A stretch of DNA of 64,000 bases from Anthopleura xanthogrammica (GCA_964019055.1 OZ025217.1:6748557-6812556), one strand, 5' to 3'. Counted from the stretch's first letter, positions 22,801-35,671 are shown. Notes: generated by a model from the letters alone, not told the origin. Numbers and translations: made by a program.

Positions 22801-25307
22801 TCTTGCGATTCATTAAAGCTGAACGGGAAGCAAACTGGGAACTTCACCTACAGTCTACAGCTGAGATGTTACCACACTTTTTCTCGATGGACCGAACCAA
22901 CTATTCAAGATGGTTTCCAGTATATCTGGCAGATATGCTTCAACTGGGAAAGACTGCTCCAGAGGTTCATAGAGAGTTCCTCGAGGGTAATCACGCAGTC
23001 AGCAGATCGCAGCAACCATTTAGTCAGATTTGGACGGATATGGCTTTGGAGCAGAGCGTAAACCGTGATTCAAAGACTAAAGGGGGGATCGTCGGGATAT
23101 CGCAGAAGGAGGGTGCCCTAGAAAAATGGTTTTTGACTGCCCATGAACGAGCAGCCGTAACAACTACAACCAAGGAGATGTGTGGAGTTCGAACTGATGG
23201 AACGATGTCGGTACATAAAGAAAGAGGTTCACTTCGGATGAAAAGAGATGAAGATGATGTGAAGAAGCTGGTATCAACGCTAGAGTCTGTCATGGTTAAC
23301 CCATTCGAAGGACATGACACCACACTTCCATTATCGAACTTGGCAACTGGTGTCGTAATGCCAACAGATATGGCTTCCAGACTCCTCAGTGCAGAGAAGA
23401 TTGGAGCGACAGAGATGAATTCCTTCGTTAGCAAGAGGCTCAACACAAATACTGTGGGATTTTGGGATACGCTGCCCAAAATAAAGATCCAGACTTTTGC
23501 AAGTTTGACTAAGAAGGTGCAAGCAAGGGCGTCAGACGAGAAGATAATAACGATAAATGCAGATCGAAGCCTGTTTGCTCGTCTTTTGGTCGCCTCTAAC
23601 ACAAGGAACATTGATTTACGTGAAGTACTAAAGTATGAGCTTTCTTCGGTTCCTTGTGCATTAGCTCACCCAGACGGTACACTGAGGAAGAGCAACAAAA
23701 GTGTCCTACTATCTGTGCTTGAAGGGTTCGTTGATGTCTTGCCGAGACTGCCACACGATGACGAAGAGCCAATAACAGCCAAAATCATTGATGGGATGGG
23801 TTTGGTACAAATGACAAAGACAGCTGGAGCACGAACGTTTGGAGAGATGGCCGATCGCTACTTCAAGAAAATCACGGGAAATCTTGGAATTGATAACTGC
23901 AGTCGCGTTGATGTTGTTTTTGACAGATACGACAAGACAGACTCCATAAAAGAAAGTGAACGCATAAGAAGAGGTTCTGCATCTGGATATGAAATCAAAA
24001 TCACTGGTCCAAGTACACCTGTTCCTAAGAACTGGAACGCCTACATTGCAAACCCAGTCAACAAGATGAACCTTCAACATTTTCTTAGTGAAACATGGAC
24101 GAAAATGGGGAAGAAATCGCTGATGTTTGGTCATCAACTAGTCTTCGCTGGATGTTTTGCGAACCCACAAGATGTCCTGATTGTCGAAAGTGGCACAGCA
24201 AGATCTCTTCATCAGCTGGTATCTGACCAAGAGGAGGCTGATACTAGGATGATGTTGCATGCGGAAGACTGCTCCCTCCAACACAGAAGAATAGTGGTGC
24301 ATTCCCCTGATACAGACGTATTAGTTCTCGCAACTTATGTGTTTTCTTCACTATCTTGCGACGAAATGTGGATGAGAACAGGTGTTAAAGACAAGCTACG
24401 ATTCATTCCTATCCATACGCTGAAACAGAAACTTGGTTCTCTTCTATGCAGCCTACTGCCTACATTCCATGCGCTAACAGGGTGTGATACTACAAGTGGA
24501 CCCTACTTCATCGGCAAGAAAAAAGCTTGGAAAGTACTGACAGATCACCAGGACAAGTTTGCAGCATTAACAAACTTTGGAGAAGGTACACCATTGTCAC
24601 CAGATCTATCAGCTGCTGCAGAGCAATACCTTTGCTCCATCTATTCCACTGCACCGCGGGCTGGAATAACTGCTAATGATGTTAGGTGAGTTACTTGTCT
24701 TTTAATTATTGACTGAAAAATACATATACTAAACTGCTTACTTTTTAAATGAATGTTCGGTAGATATTGGATGTTCTGCCAGAAGAAACAACGTAACGAA
24801 GGACTTCCACCGACTTCCAACAGCATACAGCATCACATTCAGCGAGCAAACTACCAAACAATGGTATGGAAGCGATGTCTTCAATCAATGCAAGAGCTTC
24901 CCTCGCCCATTGAGAACGGATGGAAAATATCCGACGGCATGATCCAACCAGTCTTGATGTCCAAAGATCCTGCACCAGAGGGACTCGTGGAGCTAACTGT
25001 CTGCAGATGCGATAAGTCGTCATGCAAGTCCAATCGTCTCTGCGTTTGTTACAATAACGAGATGGCATGCACTGAAGCATGTGGATGTATGGGCGATGAG
25101 AGCTGCCAGAATCCACACACCTCACAAGTCAGTAATGATGACAATGAAAGTGATGAAGACAATAGTGATGACGATAGTTGTGACGACGGCGACAGTGACG
25201 ATGGCAACAGTGATGACGATAAGGGTAATGACGACAGTGATGACGACGGGAGTGATGGCTACGACAGCCAGGACAGTAGTGAAGAAGAGTTGTCCAGCGA
25301 GATCTGA
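19839..25307 (+). CDS. Academ-like transposase, intact, three exons
   Basis: Exon 1 (19839-19848) supplies ATGCCAAAAG. Introns 19849-20508 and 24686-24763 have GTAAG/GTGAG donors and AG acceptors. The exons total 4,731 nt, exactly 1,577 codons with the stop. I prefer this start to an ATG overlapping the exon 2 acceptor. Visible parts: an N-terminal CxxC (CMFCQK, about residue 47); DDE-like candidates D412 (AADNND), D593 (TFDLAIY) and E646 or E676; EEADTR at 1245-1250; SPDTDV at 1269-1274; and ALTGCDTTS around D1330. The last three resemble the acidic motifs of PIN/XPG-type nucleases. A CXC-like cysteine cluster lies at about 1475-1512 and a Ser/Asp tail ends the protein. It should excise and insert its own element. 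No stop or frameshift was found. Confidence 0.75.
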
Positions 25308-25559
25308 TTCCTTCCAGCTGATATTAGGTAGCTTTAGATTTGACTACGAGTACGAGATTGACTAAAACATTATTCCTTTTAAACTATGCTACTACAGAAT
25401 GATAGTTGTCCTTACATTGGTTTAACTGTTGTTTTAGAAATGTGTTGTACCAAGATGAGGGCGACAGCAAGCATATAGTGAAATATATTTCAAGACAAAA
25501 TCTCGTCATCGTACTCAAATTCGTACTCGTAGTCCAATCTAAATGTCCTCCAATTTTGA

Positions 25560-25591
25560 AGAATTTTGAATTTTGAATTTTGAATTTTGAA
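25560..25591. repeat. GAATTTT short tandem repeat
   Basis: Four to five tandem GAATTTT units lie in the 3' region of the Academ-like element, after the gene. Confidence 0.8.
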
Positions 25592-26370
25592 CACTTTGAA
25601 GACGTTGCTAAAAATCAGTCGTTACCATGGTTACCAAGACTACTTAACAGTAACATCATTTCCTCAAGTTTCAACAATCGAACTTTCATTATTTAAAACA
25701 ATATGGTTTTACAAAGTTCCCATTAAATGTGGAGTCGGAGAAACTGACTTAAACACCAAATATATAAGATTTGGGCAAGTAATTAAGGTAATGTTTAGTA
25801 ATTTAGTATTCATTCAATAAGTAATTTAGGTTTGTTGTACTTGCAATCAATTGCTAAAGTAAACTTTTTTCTGCATAATTTCATATGTAAGTCTTTTTCT
25901 TGCATGTTTTCTTAGCATGAATATTTATACTTTGCTTTAGAGAGTTTGAAACTCATTTTTGTCTCCCCAAAAACTCGAAATGTACGATTCTTTCGTTAAA
26001 ACCTCTAAAAATCCTTTTACCTAGCAACCGTTGCCATGGTTACATTAATTATTCATCAATTTCATCTGATCATTTAACACTCGTCAAACTACACAAGCTC
26101 TTAAATTTTCAAATTATAAACTTAAGTATTTCAAAAGATATTAATTTTTCTAATCCCTTAGTCCTCGTTATATTGTCGGATTTGAGCATTCCAAGTGGAC
26201 CCCACCCCCCCAAAAAATCGCGACCTAGCATCTTTGGTACCCCACAATTTGTTAGTAAAATAGGGCTGGCAGCTTTCTAGGGTCAACTGTCCATCATAAT
26301 CCGTTGTCAAACCTTTTGTGTGATGGGGGTGCTACGTTGCCACTATTTTCGGGGATTTTCGCCTCGACTA

Positions 26371-26520
26371 TGTGCTTGATTTGATATTGGCATCGCAGAA
26401 GTATTTTACACGCCTACTAATTCTCAGAAATTTGAAGAAACGTCTATAACATAATTAAATCACCGACGTAAGAAATATATTCTTCACCAAATGGGCCAGG
26501 TATGTATTCAATTTAGCAAA
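26371..26520 (+). repeat. Interspersed repeat copy 1, right half
   Basis: The sequence resumes the repeat interrupted at 19241 (GCAGAAGTATTTTACAC and onward). It matches the copies near 43845 and 47505, ending near CCAGGTATGT. Confidence 0.65.
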
Positions 26521-26851
26521 TTATTTTTCTCATCCAATATATTACTATTAAAAATGAGCTTTGAGTATCCTGATAGAATGTGGTCAAGGTTTTCTTCCTG
26601 TTTTAGCAAGGATGGGTATTTTTATTAAAACAACGAACATGCACATACTAATATATAAAGTTAGGGATATTATTATTCACAAACCCTTGACACCCTGCCG
26701 TCACATACGTTGTTTATTTATAGTCATGTTAGCCATGGCTTGGCGACGGTAAAGAATTTTAACGCTCAGCGCACATAGCCCAAATATATAAATTCCGACA
26801 CTTACTTTATTGGATGCGTTTTATTGTATAATAATAATATAGATTAGAAGG

Positions 26852-27271
26852 AATCACTAAACCCGTGAAACAAAAATTACTTGTTTACAGTCAAACTAAG
26901 AAAACCGTGAACACCTAAAATATGTCTGGAATGTTTATTTAGACCGTTGCTTTTAAAAAAGATGTTTCCCACCACCATGAAAAGAGTTTGTTTTGAATCC
27001 TTCTGTCGTGTATCCGTCTGTCTTGAATAGAAATCTCTAATTTCACGAGAATAAAACTAAAATACGAAGTTTGAAACTTTTAAACGGGAAAAAACTTTGC
27101 GTGACCGCGCTGTGATCAAACACATAAACATTCCAAGCATAAATAAGCATATTTTAGGTGTTCACGGTTTTCTTAGTTTGACTGTAAAATGTGTAAAAGT
27201 CAAATAGACACAAAAGAAAACAAGCTACTAAAGTGAATTAGTCTAATATCTATTTCACGGGTTTAGTGATT
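26852..27271. mobile_element. MITE, 420 bp
   Basis: The ends are inverted copies (AATCACTAAACCCGTGAAA and TTTCACGGGTTTAGTGATT). A second inverted pair inside (AAACTAAGAAAACCGTGAAC and its complement near 27160) extends the foldback. No coding frame is present and the target duplication is unclear. Confidence 0.7.
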
Positions 27272-28508
27272 TCACTTGTTACTCTATTTACTAACCACTT
27301 GAATTCATCGCCTTATTCGCTTACTGATTTTAATCTGATTCTTATTGAACAAGTCCTCAAATGCCAACAATAGTGCGAATAGTCCCGAATACCGGCAAAT
27401 ACTAAATACCAATACATAGTTGAGTAACATTTCTTGTTATTGTAAGTACTCCAAGGAGTCGCAGAGGCCTCGGATTTGTATACCAATCTAGTAAAGTTCT
27501 TTTGAATAAAATGTAATTCATATTAATATGAATATGTATACCATAAAATGCAAAACAGGTTGATTCGTGAACATAATAAAATATATATGTTTGATATAAA
27601 CTGTCTGGCTGTCACATAAAACTATTTGTATGATAACAAGTAATTATTGCTACAGCCTTCATAATCTTTGATCAAAACATTGCTGGTCGTAGAATAGGTT
27701 TGAACCCGGTTATGTAGGCTAATGAAAACGTAGACGAAATATAATTTTGGTATTGCATGACGTGTTCATTGGCATGAAAAGTAGTACAAGTACAATCGGT
27801 AAGAATGCTGGTTTAGCCAGAGTAGCCAGCATTATGCCGAAAAAATGCTAGCCTATGTTCGACTTGACAGGCTTCACAGGTATGAGTATGTTGAATACAT
27901 ACATTATTTAGTGACATAATACGCTAACTGAAAAATGCTAAAAAGGCTTTATAAGCTTGCTTCAATAGGTATGCTTTTAGGGTGTTCTTGAAAAGTTTTT
28001 TGCTAGTCGTCAAGCTACAAACTTTATTGGCTATTTGTAGAGTTGCAACGAAGTTTTTTGGCTTCTTAAACCTCTTTGTATCTTGAGAAAAAAATTTCTG
28101 GGCGTTTGATTTCTGTGTAAGACTTTCGTGATATATGTATATTTTAGTTTGGATCTTCTAGAAATAAAAAATAAATAAAATACTGTAGATTTGTGGTTCA
28201 GATTTTCAAAATTGGTCTCAACTTAAAGCTGGTTTAGAGCAATATTGGAACAATACATGCTGTTTTTAAAAAAATCACCGTTAAATTTCCTTTATGGGGT
28301 ATTTGTAGAGTTGGAGTGAAATTTCCTGTTTTAAATCTTGATGTATGTGTACTGGCCGTATTAAATACAAGATAATTCGCTACAGAATCTAGTGACTGTG
28401 TGGTCTTTCTGTGAGTCTTCAATTAGTGGTTTGTAATTTTTTTCTTTTCTTTTTTTTTTTTTACATGTTTGTTTGTACGTTTGTTATCGTTTTGATATTA
28501 TTTTCCAG
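27272..28508. other. AT-rich spacer upstream of the mini-exon gene
   Basis: No coding exon with convincing splice signals was found. The first exon(s) and any signal peptide of the mini-exon gene should lie here or further upstream, but I could not locate them. Confidence 0.4.
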
Positions 28509-31500
28509 CTCAATTGTTGTAAAGAAAGAAGCGATAGTGAAAACAAATACACGGTAAGAAGAAGAATCTGTTACGTTCCTTCTGTAGAAAGTCAATAGTT
28601 TCAAAACCTGTTTACAAAATTTTTATCTAGAGAAAAACAAGAAATGATCATTTATGGCAGGACCGATACCATGAACAGGTTAGTACTGTCCAGTAATAAT
28701 TTAAAGGTAGCAAGGTAGCTTTCTCCCTTTTAAATTAACTGGTCCGGCCGGCAAGTCCCGACTTATGGAAAGCGCCCTACGTTTGCACGAGAGAAGTGTA
28801 ACGAGAAATAAGAGCCGTAATCCAATCGGTATTCAAAGTACAATTCCTTATATATTTCTTTAGAGTTCATCATATGGTAGTAAAAAGGTTGGACAACGAC
28901 TTGACAGGATTGGTGCCAAGGTGTGTTTATTTCTATGCTATATGCTATTGTTAATTTATTTCTTTAGATCACGTCAACGGGTAGTGTAAAAACTGGATAT
29001 CACCAACCTGACAGGATTGGCGCCCAGGTATGTTGTTTATATTTTTACTATAGAATACTTGCGATTTGGGACTTGCCAGAAAATTGCGGGGGGAAGGGGG
29101 TGAAAAAGGGGGAGGGTCATAACTTTTTGAGCTCCTGGAAAGGGGGGTCCAATTAAATTTGTGCTCATGCAGATGCAGCGACAGCGACATCTCATTTTAA
29201 GAAGTAATGTATCAATCAAAACGTCTCAGAAGAATTTGTTGTAAATGCCCAGTTCCACTACCATCACTATGTATAATTCTGAGCATCATCGTAACAGTGT
29301 TATTGACATCATCATCACCATAGCGCCATTCTTATTCATTGTAAAGGCCAGATATTACTTGATATCAAAGAAAGACACTGTATAATGTCTATATATATTA
29401 GGGGGAGGATCAATATATTATAGGTGAAGCCCCAAAGGATAGAGAGCTTCATTACCATAGCCAGGGATCAAAACATTTTCAACGCTCAATCGAAAATCTC
29501 CATACTCCCTTCCCCCCAACCCCCGCTAATTTCTAATGATAAAATTATTCTTTCAAATCTTTTAAATCTTTGCAATTTTTTTTCAATTTTCGTTATTATT
29601 TCCTTAGAGCTCATCATCTGGTAGTGTAAAAGCTGGATATTACCAACCTTACAGTATTGGCACCCAGGTGTGTTTTTTCGTTTTTGTTTACAATAGAATC
29701 ATTGCCATTATTAAAAAAAAAAAATCCATTTTATTTTTTTACTTTCAGAATTCATTATCTGGTAGTGTAAAAGTTGCACATCACCAACCTCACAGTATTG
29801 GCGCACAGGTGTGCTTTTTACTTGTTTACTATTAATTCAATGCGATTATTGAAATATTTCTTTATAAATTAATGTATTTATTCCTTTAGAGTTCATTATC
29901 TGGTAGTGTAAAAGCTAGACATCAGCAACCTAACAGGATTAGCGCCCAGGTGTGCTTTTTACTTGTTTACTATTAATTCAATGCGATTATTGAAATATTT
30001 CTTTATAAATTAATGTATTTATTCCTTTAGAGTTCATTATCTGGTAGTGTAAAAGCTGAACAACACACAGTTGACTGTATTGGCGCCCAGGTGTGTTGTT
30101 TACTTGTTTACTATTAATTCATTGCGATTATTGAAATTTTTTTTTTTCTAATTAATCTAATTATTCCTTTAGAGTTTATCATCTGGTAGTGTAAAAGCTG
30201 GACATCAGCAACCTAACAGGATTGGCGCCCAGGTCTGTTGTTTACTTGTTTACTATGGAATCATTGCCATCGTTAAAAAAAGTATTTTTTCTCAATTTAT
30301 TATTTCTTTCTTTTAGAGTTCATCATCTGGTAGTGTAAAAGCTGGACATCAGCAACCTCACAGGATTACCGCCCAGGTGTGTTGTTTACTTGTTTACTAT
30401 AGAATCATTGCCATTATTAAAATATTTTTTTTCTCAATTTATTTTTTATTTCTTTAAGAGTTTATCATCTGGTAGTGTAAAAGCTGGACATCAGCAACCT
30501 TACAGGATTAGCGCCCAGGTGTGTTGTTTACTTGTTTACTATAAATTCATTGCGATTATTGAAAAAAAAAAATTTAAATTAATGTATTTATTCCTTTAGA
30601 GTTCATTTTCTGGTAGTGTAAAAGCTGAACAATACACAGCTGACTGGATTGGCGCCCAGGTGTGTTGTTTACTTGTTTACTTGTTTACTATAGAATCATT
30701 GCCATTATTTAAAAAAAAAATTTCTCAATTTATTTTTTATTTCTTTTAGAGTTTATCATCTGGTAGTGTAAAAGCTGAACAATACACAGCTGACTGGATT
30801 GGCGCCCAGGTGTGTTGTTTACTTGTTTACTATAGAATCATTGCCATTATTTTAAAAAAAAATGTCTCAATTTATTTTTTATTTCTTTTAGAGTTTATCA
30901 TCTGGTAGTGTAAAAGCTGAACAATACACAGCTGACTGGATTGGCGCCCAGGTGTGTTGTTTACTTGTTTACTATAGAATCATTGCCATTATTTTTTTTT
31001 TTTAATTTTCTCAATTTATTATTTCTTTCTTTTAGAGTTCATCATCTGGTAGTGTAAAAGCTGGACATCAGCAACCTAACAGGATTGGCGCCCAGGTGTG
31101 TTGTTTATTTGTTTACTATAGAATCATTGCTATTATTTTTAATTTTTTTTAATTTTCTCAATTTATTATTTCTTTCTTTTAGAGTTTATCATCTGGCAGT
31201 GTAAAAGCTGGACATCAGCAACCTTACAGGATTACCGCCCAGGTGTGTTGTTTACTTGTTTACTATGGAATCATTGCTATTATTACTATTTTTTTCATAT
31301 TTTGTATTTATTTCATTAGAGCTTATCATCTGGCAGTGTAAAAGCTGGATATCAGCAACCTAACAGGATTACCGCCCAGGTGTGTTGTTTACTTGTTTAC
31401 TATGGAATCATTGCTATTATTACTATTTTTTTCATATTTTGTATTTATTTCATTAGAGCTTATCATCTGGCAGTGTAAAAGCTGGATATCAGCAACCTAA

Positions 31501-34500
31501 CAGGATTACCGCCCAGGTGTGTTGTTTACTTGTTTACTATGGAATCATTGCTATTATTACTATTTTTTTCATATTTTGTATTTATTTCATTAGAGCTTAT
31601 CATCTGGCAGTGTAAAAGCTGGTCATCAGCAACCTCACAGGATTACCGCCCAGGTGTGTTGTTTACTTGTTTACTATGGAATCATTGCTATTATTACTAT
31701 TTTGTTCATATTTTGTATTTATTTCATTAGAGCTTATCATCTGGTAGTGTAAAAGCTGGATATTACCAATCTGAAAGGATTGGCGCTCAGGTTTTTTTTG
31801 GAATTCTTTCCCATGAAATCATTATGATCATTTTAATATTTATTTTTTAGAGCTCATCATCTGGTAGTGTAAAAATCATGGAACAATGTCAAAAATTCGT
31901 CTAACGTAAAAAATTGCGCACTATTGCTACGGTGTAGATCAAACGATAGCTAGATCGAGTGGCCGACCAATAATGCCAATATTATGAAATGTATATGTGA
32001 TCGTACCATACTGAATGGACTCAGAAAAAATTCTGAGCCCCAGATGGGAATGCCAGTATTGCTACTTCTTTTACAAATTTTTGACAAATGATGGATAACT
32101 TTATGTTTAATTCAGATTTTAATAGCTCGTGAAAAAGATTTAAAACTATATTTGTCCTTACTATCTTCCTAAAAAGGTGTTGAGATTCCGATTCAATATA
32201 CAATTATATAGTCTGTCAACCCAGTTGAATATATATGCTTTTCCCCAAGGTGTTTTGCGACCAAAAGTTCAAAGACCTTGTATTCATGTGTTACCAGAAC
32301 TCTTTTTAAAACTAAAAATATATTTACTTCAGGCACGACTCCCTTCCTCACATGTACAGTCTCGAAGACCAAGCCGCAAAGCCCGTAGGCAGGTAAAATA
32401 TATAATGAACAATTAATTAATTAATTTGACCTCTAAAAATACCCTAAAAATTCGAAAAAATTATCTTTTTGAACCTCGTCAGATATTGACTTGCGTTTAT
32501 TATTTTAGTTCTGTGATTGTAATTATAAAATATTACCATCTTCATGATGATCGTGATATTTGACTTCTCTTTCTAGTTAGTGTCAGTGTTATTGATATTA
32601 TTATTATTATTATTATTATTACTGATTATTGTTATCTATTTATTTATTTATTTATTTATTTATATATTATCAAGATAACGTTGTATCACTACACCACAAA
32701 ACGAAATGCCATGAAAATCAGAAGCGAAAAATTAGTCCGAGGATCCGATCCTTCGACAACTGCCTTTCAGTATCGTCGCTATGGTGACGGTAAGTTATCC
32801 AACATTACTTTTTTTTTCTACATAATTTTTACATTTTACATTACTATTTAATTTTTTAACATACTTCCTACATTTTAAATCATTTTATATATTTAAGTAT
32901 ATTCTTATTTACAAATCAAAATTTTTTGACATCATCCATCATTACTATAATTTAAAGTGCCTATGACACATCTGACAATATTCTCAGTATAGATTCACAG
33001 GGAGCCAACAGCCACTGTTAGAATCAGTGATCGCACGAGCTTGGCGACGTTTCCTGATTGGTTGCAGTTCAAGTCTGAATAAATTATCAGCTGCTAACGT
33101 TGCTAGCGTAGAATATAATGACAAGGGATGAAACTTTAATCGGACCCCTCGAATAAAATTGCCTTAAAAAATTCGTGAAATGTTTTTTAATCTTTAAAAC
33201 TCAAAATCCCGATGCTTGGAAAGGTTGTCTAACGTTCTGTGTGGACAGAAAAAATCAGCATGGACTTATGTCTTGAAAAAATGGCAACAAATTAAAAGCT
33301 TGTTTTCGTTTTATCTGCGCCTCGAGTAAGGGGGGACGGAAATGAAATGGAGTCTTATAAATTTGACAGGTGGTCATCAAAATCGATGTATTTACTTCCG
33401 TTGTGCATCTATAATAACTTTCTCTGCATCTGTTATAAGCTTACTTTCGGGAATTTTCTTCAAAATACCGCCAAACTACTAAACATTACTTTCATTGAAT
33501 AAGAAGTGGATTGTGATGTGATGGAATTGTAAGTAGTTGAGATATTTTCTTATCAAAATACGGGTTCTTACTTATTACTCGGCAACCATTTGGAATCAGA
33601 AATTCATGCTTGAACCAAAATATATGCTAGTAAAGAATACATATTATTTTATTCCCTTGTTCAGATCAACAGCGTGCTATCGACCAAGCGCTAGGTAAGG
33701 GCCATAATTTGAGTTGGAAAGAGCTTTCTTCTCTCTTGCATTTCCAAGAGTGTATCTTAGAACGTACTCTCTGGCAGTCCGGCAAAAGCTTCCTAATAAA
33801 CTCTCCCTAAGTCTTCAACAGTAAAGCGATTCTCCCCATCGAAAAGAATTTTTGCTCGTTCTTATTTTGTACGGCTTTCACACACATAAATGCCCCAGGC
33901 ACTTGGAAGTAATTCTTGATAAGCCTAAAGAATTAAATAATTAAAAAAATACTGTATTGATGTTTTACTCTAAGACTTAGTACCGCAGCTTAAACGGAGC
34001 ACGCTCACTTCCGCTTCCGTCCCCCCTTACTCGAGGCGCAGATATGACCAGAAATCTTGAAGATGACTAAGAGTCAGTACTGTTCGACTCTAATCTGACG
34101 GACACAATTTGTGCTATATGGGGGTTTTCTTTCTATGACGTATTTGTAGATATGATTAAAACTGATCTGTGAACATGATTGATAACTTTGTTGTTACTGT
34201 GCTTTATGCTATAGATATTTACAATTCCTTTTTCATCTTCCAGGTGTCTATTTCACCTCTTTGTCACCAGAACTACCACCAGACAAGTTAGCCCTGAATA
34301 ACTTTACGAACCGTGGTAATTGTATATATGGAACAGGTCTCTATAGGAAAATTCATTATGTTGTAAGAATTAATTTTGATAACCATGAAGTGAAAAAGAT
34401 AAATGTTCCCCACAGAGACGTTTACTTGTACAAAGGTAGTATTGATTTGACACAATACGAAGGGCGATACAAAATTTATGAGAACCAAAAATGTCCAATG

Positions 34501-34509
34501 AGGTACTAG
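28509..34509 (+). CDS. Mini-exon repeat protein with C-terminal HYD1-like ADP-ribosyltransferase domain (5' incomplete)
   Basis: All visible exons join in phase 0: 28509-28553 (45 nt), 28631-28678 (48 nt), then 57- and 60-nt mini-exons from 28864 to 31790, a basic 60-nt exon at 32333-32392 (Arg/Ser-rich), 32675-32789, and 34244-34509 with a TAG stop. Each mini-exon encodes a 20-residue repeat of the form SxxSGSVKAG..QP.RIGAQ. The last two exons encode LYHYTTKRNAMKI and, across the splice, RYGDGVYFTSLSP. These resemble the start of HYD1-type ADP-ribosyltransferase toxin domains (Tox-ART-HYD1, from memory), which modify proteins using NAD. The enzyme activity is inferred, not shown. The start exon was not found. 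The final intron carries a MITE (33314-34042). Confidence 0.65.
28864..31870 (+). repeat. Tandem mini-exon array 1 (18 intact, 1 truncated)
   Basis: Mini-exon starts are 28864 (57 nt), 28968, 29608, 29749, 29890, 30031, 30173, 30317, 30459, 30600, 30750, 30892, 31036, 31183, 31320, 31457, 31594 and 31731 (60 nt each). Each is preceded by a pyrimidine-rich tract ending AG and followed by a GT donor, mostly CAG/GTGTGTT. Introns are about 77-90 bp, apart from a 580-bp intron after 29027. The last four units repeat at exactly 137 bp. A degenerate copy starts at 31851 and runs into a stop without a donor. All intact copies are open in the same phase. Variants fall into classes such as GHQQP, EQYTADW and GYYQS. 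Confidence 0.9.
29490..29545 (+). repeat. Short dispersed repeat also seen at 37808
   Basis: CATTTTCAACGCTCAAT followed by AAATCTCCA and a C-rich run occurs here in an intron and again at about 37808-37860. The element type is unknown. Confidence 0.4.
32594..32663. repeat. (TTA)n and (TTTA)n microsatellites
   Basis: Adjoining trinucleotide and tetranucleotide runs lie in the intron immediately upstream of the exon at 32675. Confidence 0.9.
33314..34042. mobile_element. TA-flanked MITE in the last intron of the ART gene
   Basis: The ends are inverted copies (TCTGCGCCTCGAGTAAGG and CCTTACTCGAGGCGCAGA, extended by GGGGACGGAA), with TA on both sides. It is 729 bp and has no convincing coding frame. 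Confidence 0.7.
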
Positions 34510-35550
34510 AAATGCCAGAAATATTAGAAGTAATAGACGACTATCACCAATTGCAACATGCACACACTATAGTATTCGTTAATACAGAAAAACATAGCTA
34601 GTACAACAACAACAATTATTTTATTTTGTACCCAGAATTGTAACTATACAATAAATATTTACAAAATATGATAATTAATTTGAAATGATAAAGGTACTGG
34701 CCCTAAAAAAATATCTTAAAAGCTAAAGTTCAGTTAGTACCAAATAACAGGTATTGATTTAGAAAGAGTAGATTGGGCTTATACAATTTTCTAGGAAAAA
34801 TTCAGCACACAACAAATTAGCACACATGCACACACACACACACGAATGCTATTATTTTTGAAACATAAATAACTAGTATTAAAGCTAGTTAGAGCTACGT
34901 AAATTTATATAAAATTATGATGTATGTAATTAGTTATTAACCTGAACAACGTGTAATAAAAAATATATATAGTGGTTTTTATATAATAGAAGAGTTATTC
35001 AGTAGTCACTATATAGCTTGTGCAGGGGCTCGAGAAAATATTCAAGTCCACCTGACAGTCCACCTGTTTATATATGATTCTCATTTTTGGTGTAACAAAA
35101 ACTAAGTGAATGGCTATATGAAAAACGAGATGAATGGATAAGAAAGGGAAAGGAATATACAGTTTTATATTTAAACTGAAAACTGCATTCTGCTTGTTAT
35201 TCTCTACACCATTGCTGGACTTATTTTTATTGATGCGCGTGCGGCAAACACTACAATCTTGGACAAAATGGTTGAGAATCTCTAAGGTTTGGGAGGATAT
35301 CTTGTGTAATACACAGTTAAATTCCCTTACGATGACCTCTTCCCCCAAAACAAGAACGGTTTTTTCGAAAAAAATGTTCTGGGGGGGGGGGGATCTAATT
35401 CAGATACCATCTTATAAGGAAAACTATTTTCTTGATATGATCAAAAATTCCCAATTATTTTTGTCCAAGATCGTACCTAGCGCGCGTTTTATTGCCCTAA
35501 AAATTTTGCATGTGACATAACTTAGTGAGAACACACTATATAATACAGAC

Positions 35551-35671
35551 TAGGGCCCGGTTGAGACGTCGAACTCCACATGTGCAATGTAATGCAAATG
35601 AGCAAAACCTTTTGTTTGAGTTCATTTGCATTAGATTCGGCACGTGAAATTCGACGTCTAAACCGGGTCTA
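35551..35671. mobile_element. Palindromic MITE, about 120 bp
   Basis: TAGGGCCCGGTTGAGACGTC at the left pairs with GACGTCTAAACCGGGTCTA at the right, and an inner ATGCAAATGA motif pairs with its complement. The TA at each end fits a 2-bp duplication. Confidence 0.65.

Larger units (their letters stand above)
19242..26370 (+). mobile_element. Complete Academ-like DNA transposon (7.1 kb)
   Basis: The ends are inverted repeats beginning TAGTCGAGGCGA, with similarity over about 85 bp (a shared inner block contains GTAGCACCCCCA and CAAAAGGTTTGACAACGGAT). TGT flanks both sides (19239-19241 and 26371-26373). The surrounding sequence matches uninterrupted repeat copies at 43580 and 47241, so the insertion point is visible directly. 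The element carries one intact three-exon gene. Subterminal inverted segments include ACCATGGCAACGG near 19587 with its complement near 26028, and a GAATTTT tandem at 25560. Assignment to Academ rests on the 3-bp duplication and the nuclease-like C-terminus, from memory of that superfamily. Confidence 0.8.

Noticed and set aside
29037..29219. Pro/Ser-rich minus-strand frame
   Set aside because: It is the complement of a purine-rich intron stretch and has no splice or start context.
35134..35520. 128-codon plus-strand frame
   Set aside because: It spans a G10 run and AT-rich sequence, has no domain and overlaps another frame on the minus strand.
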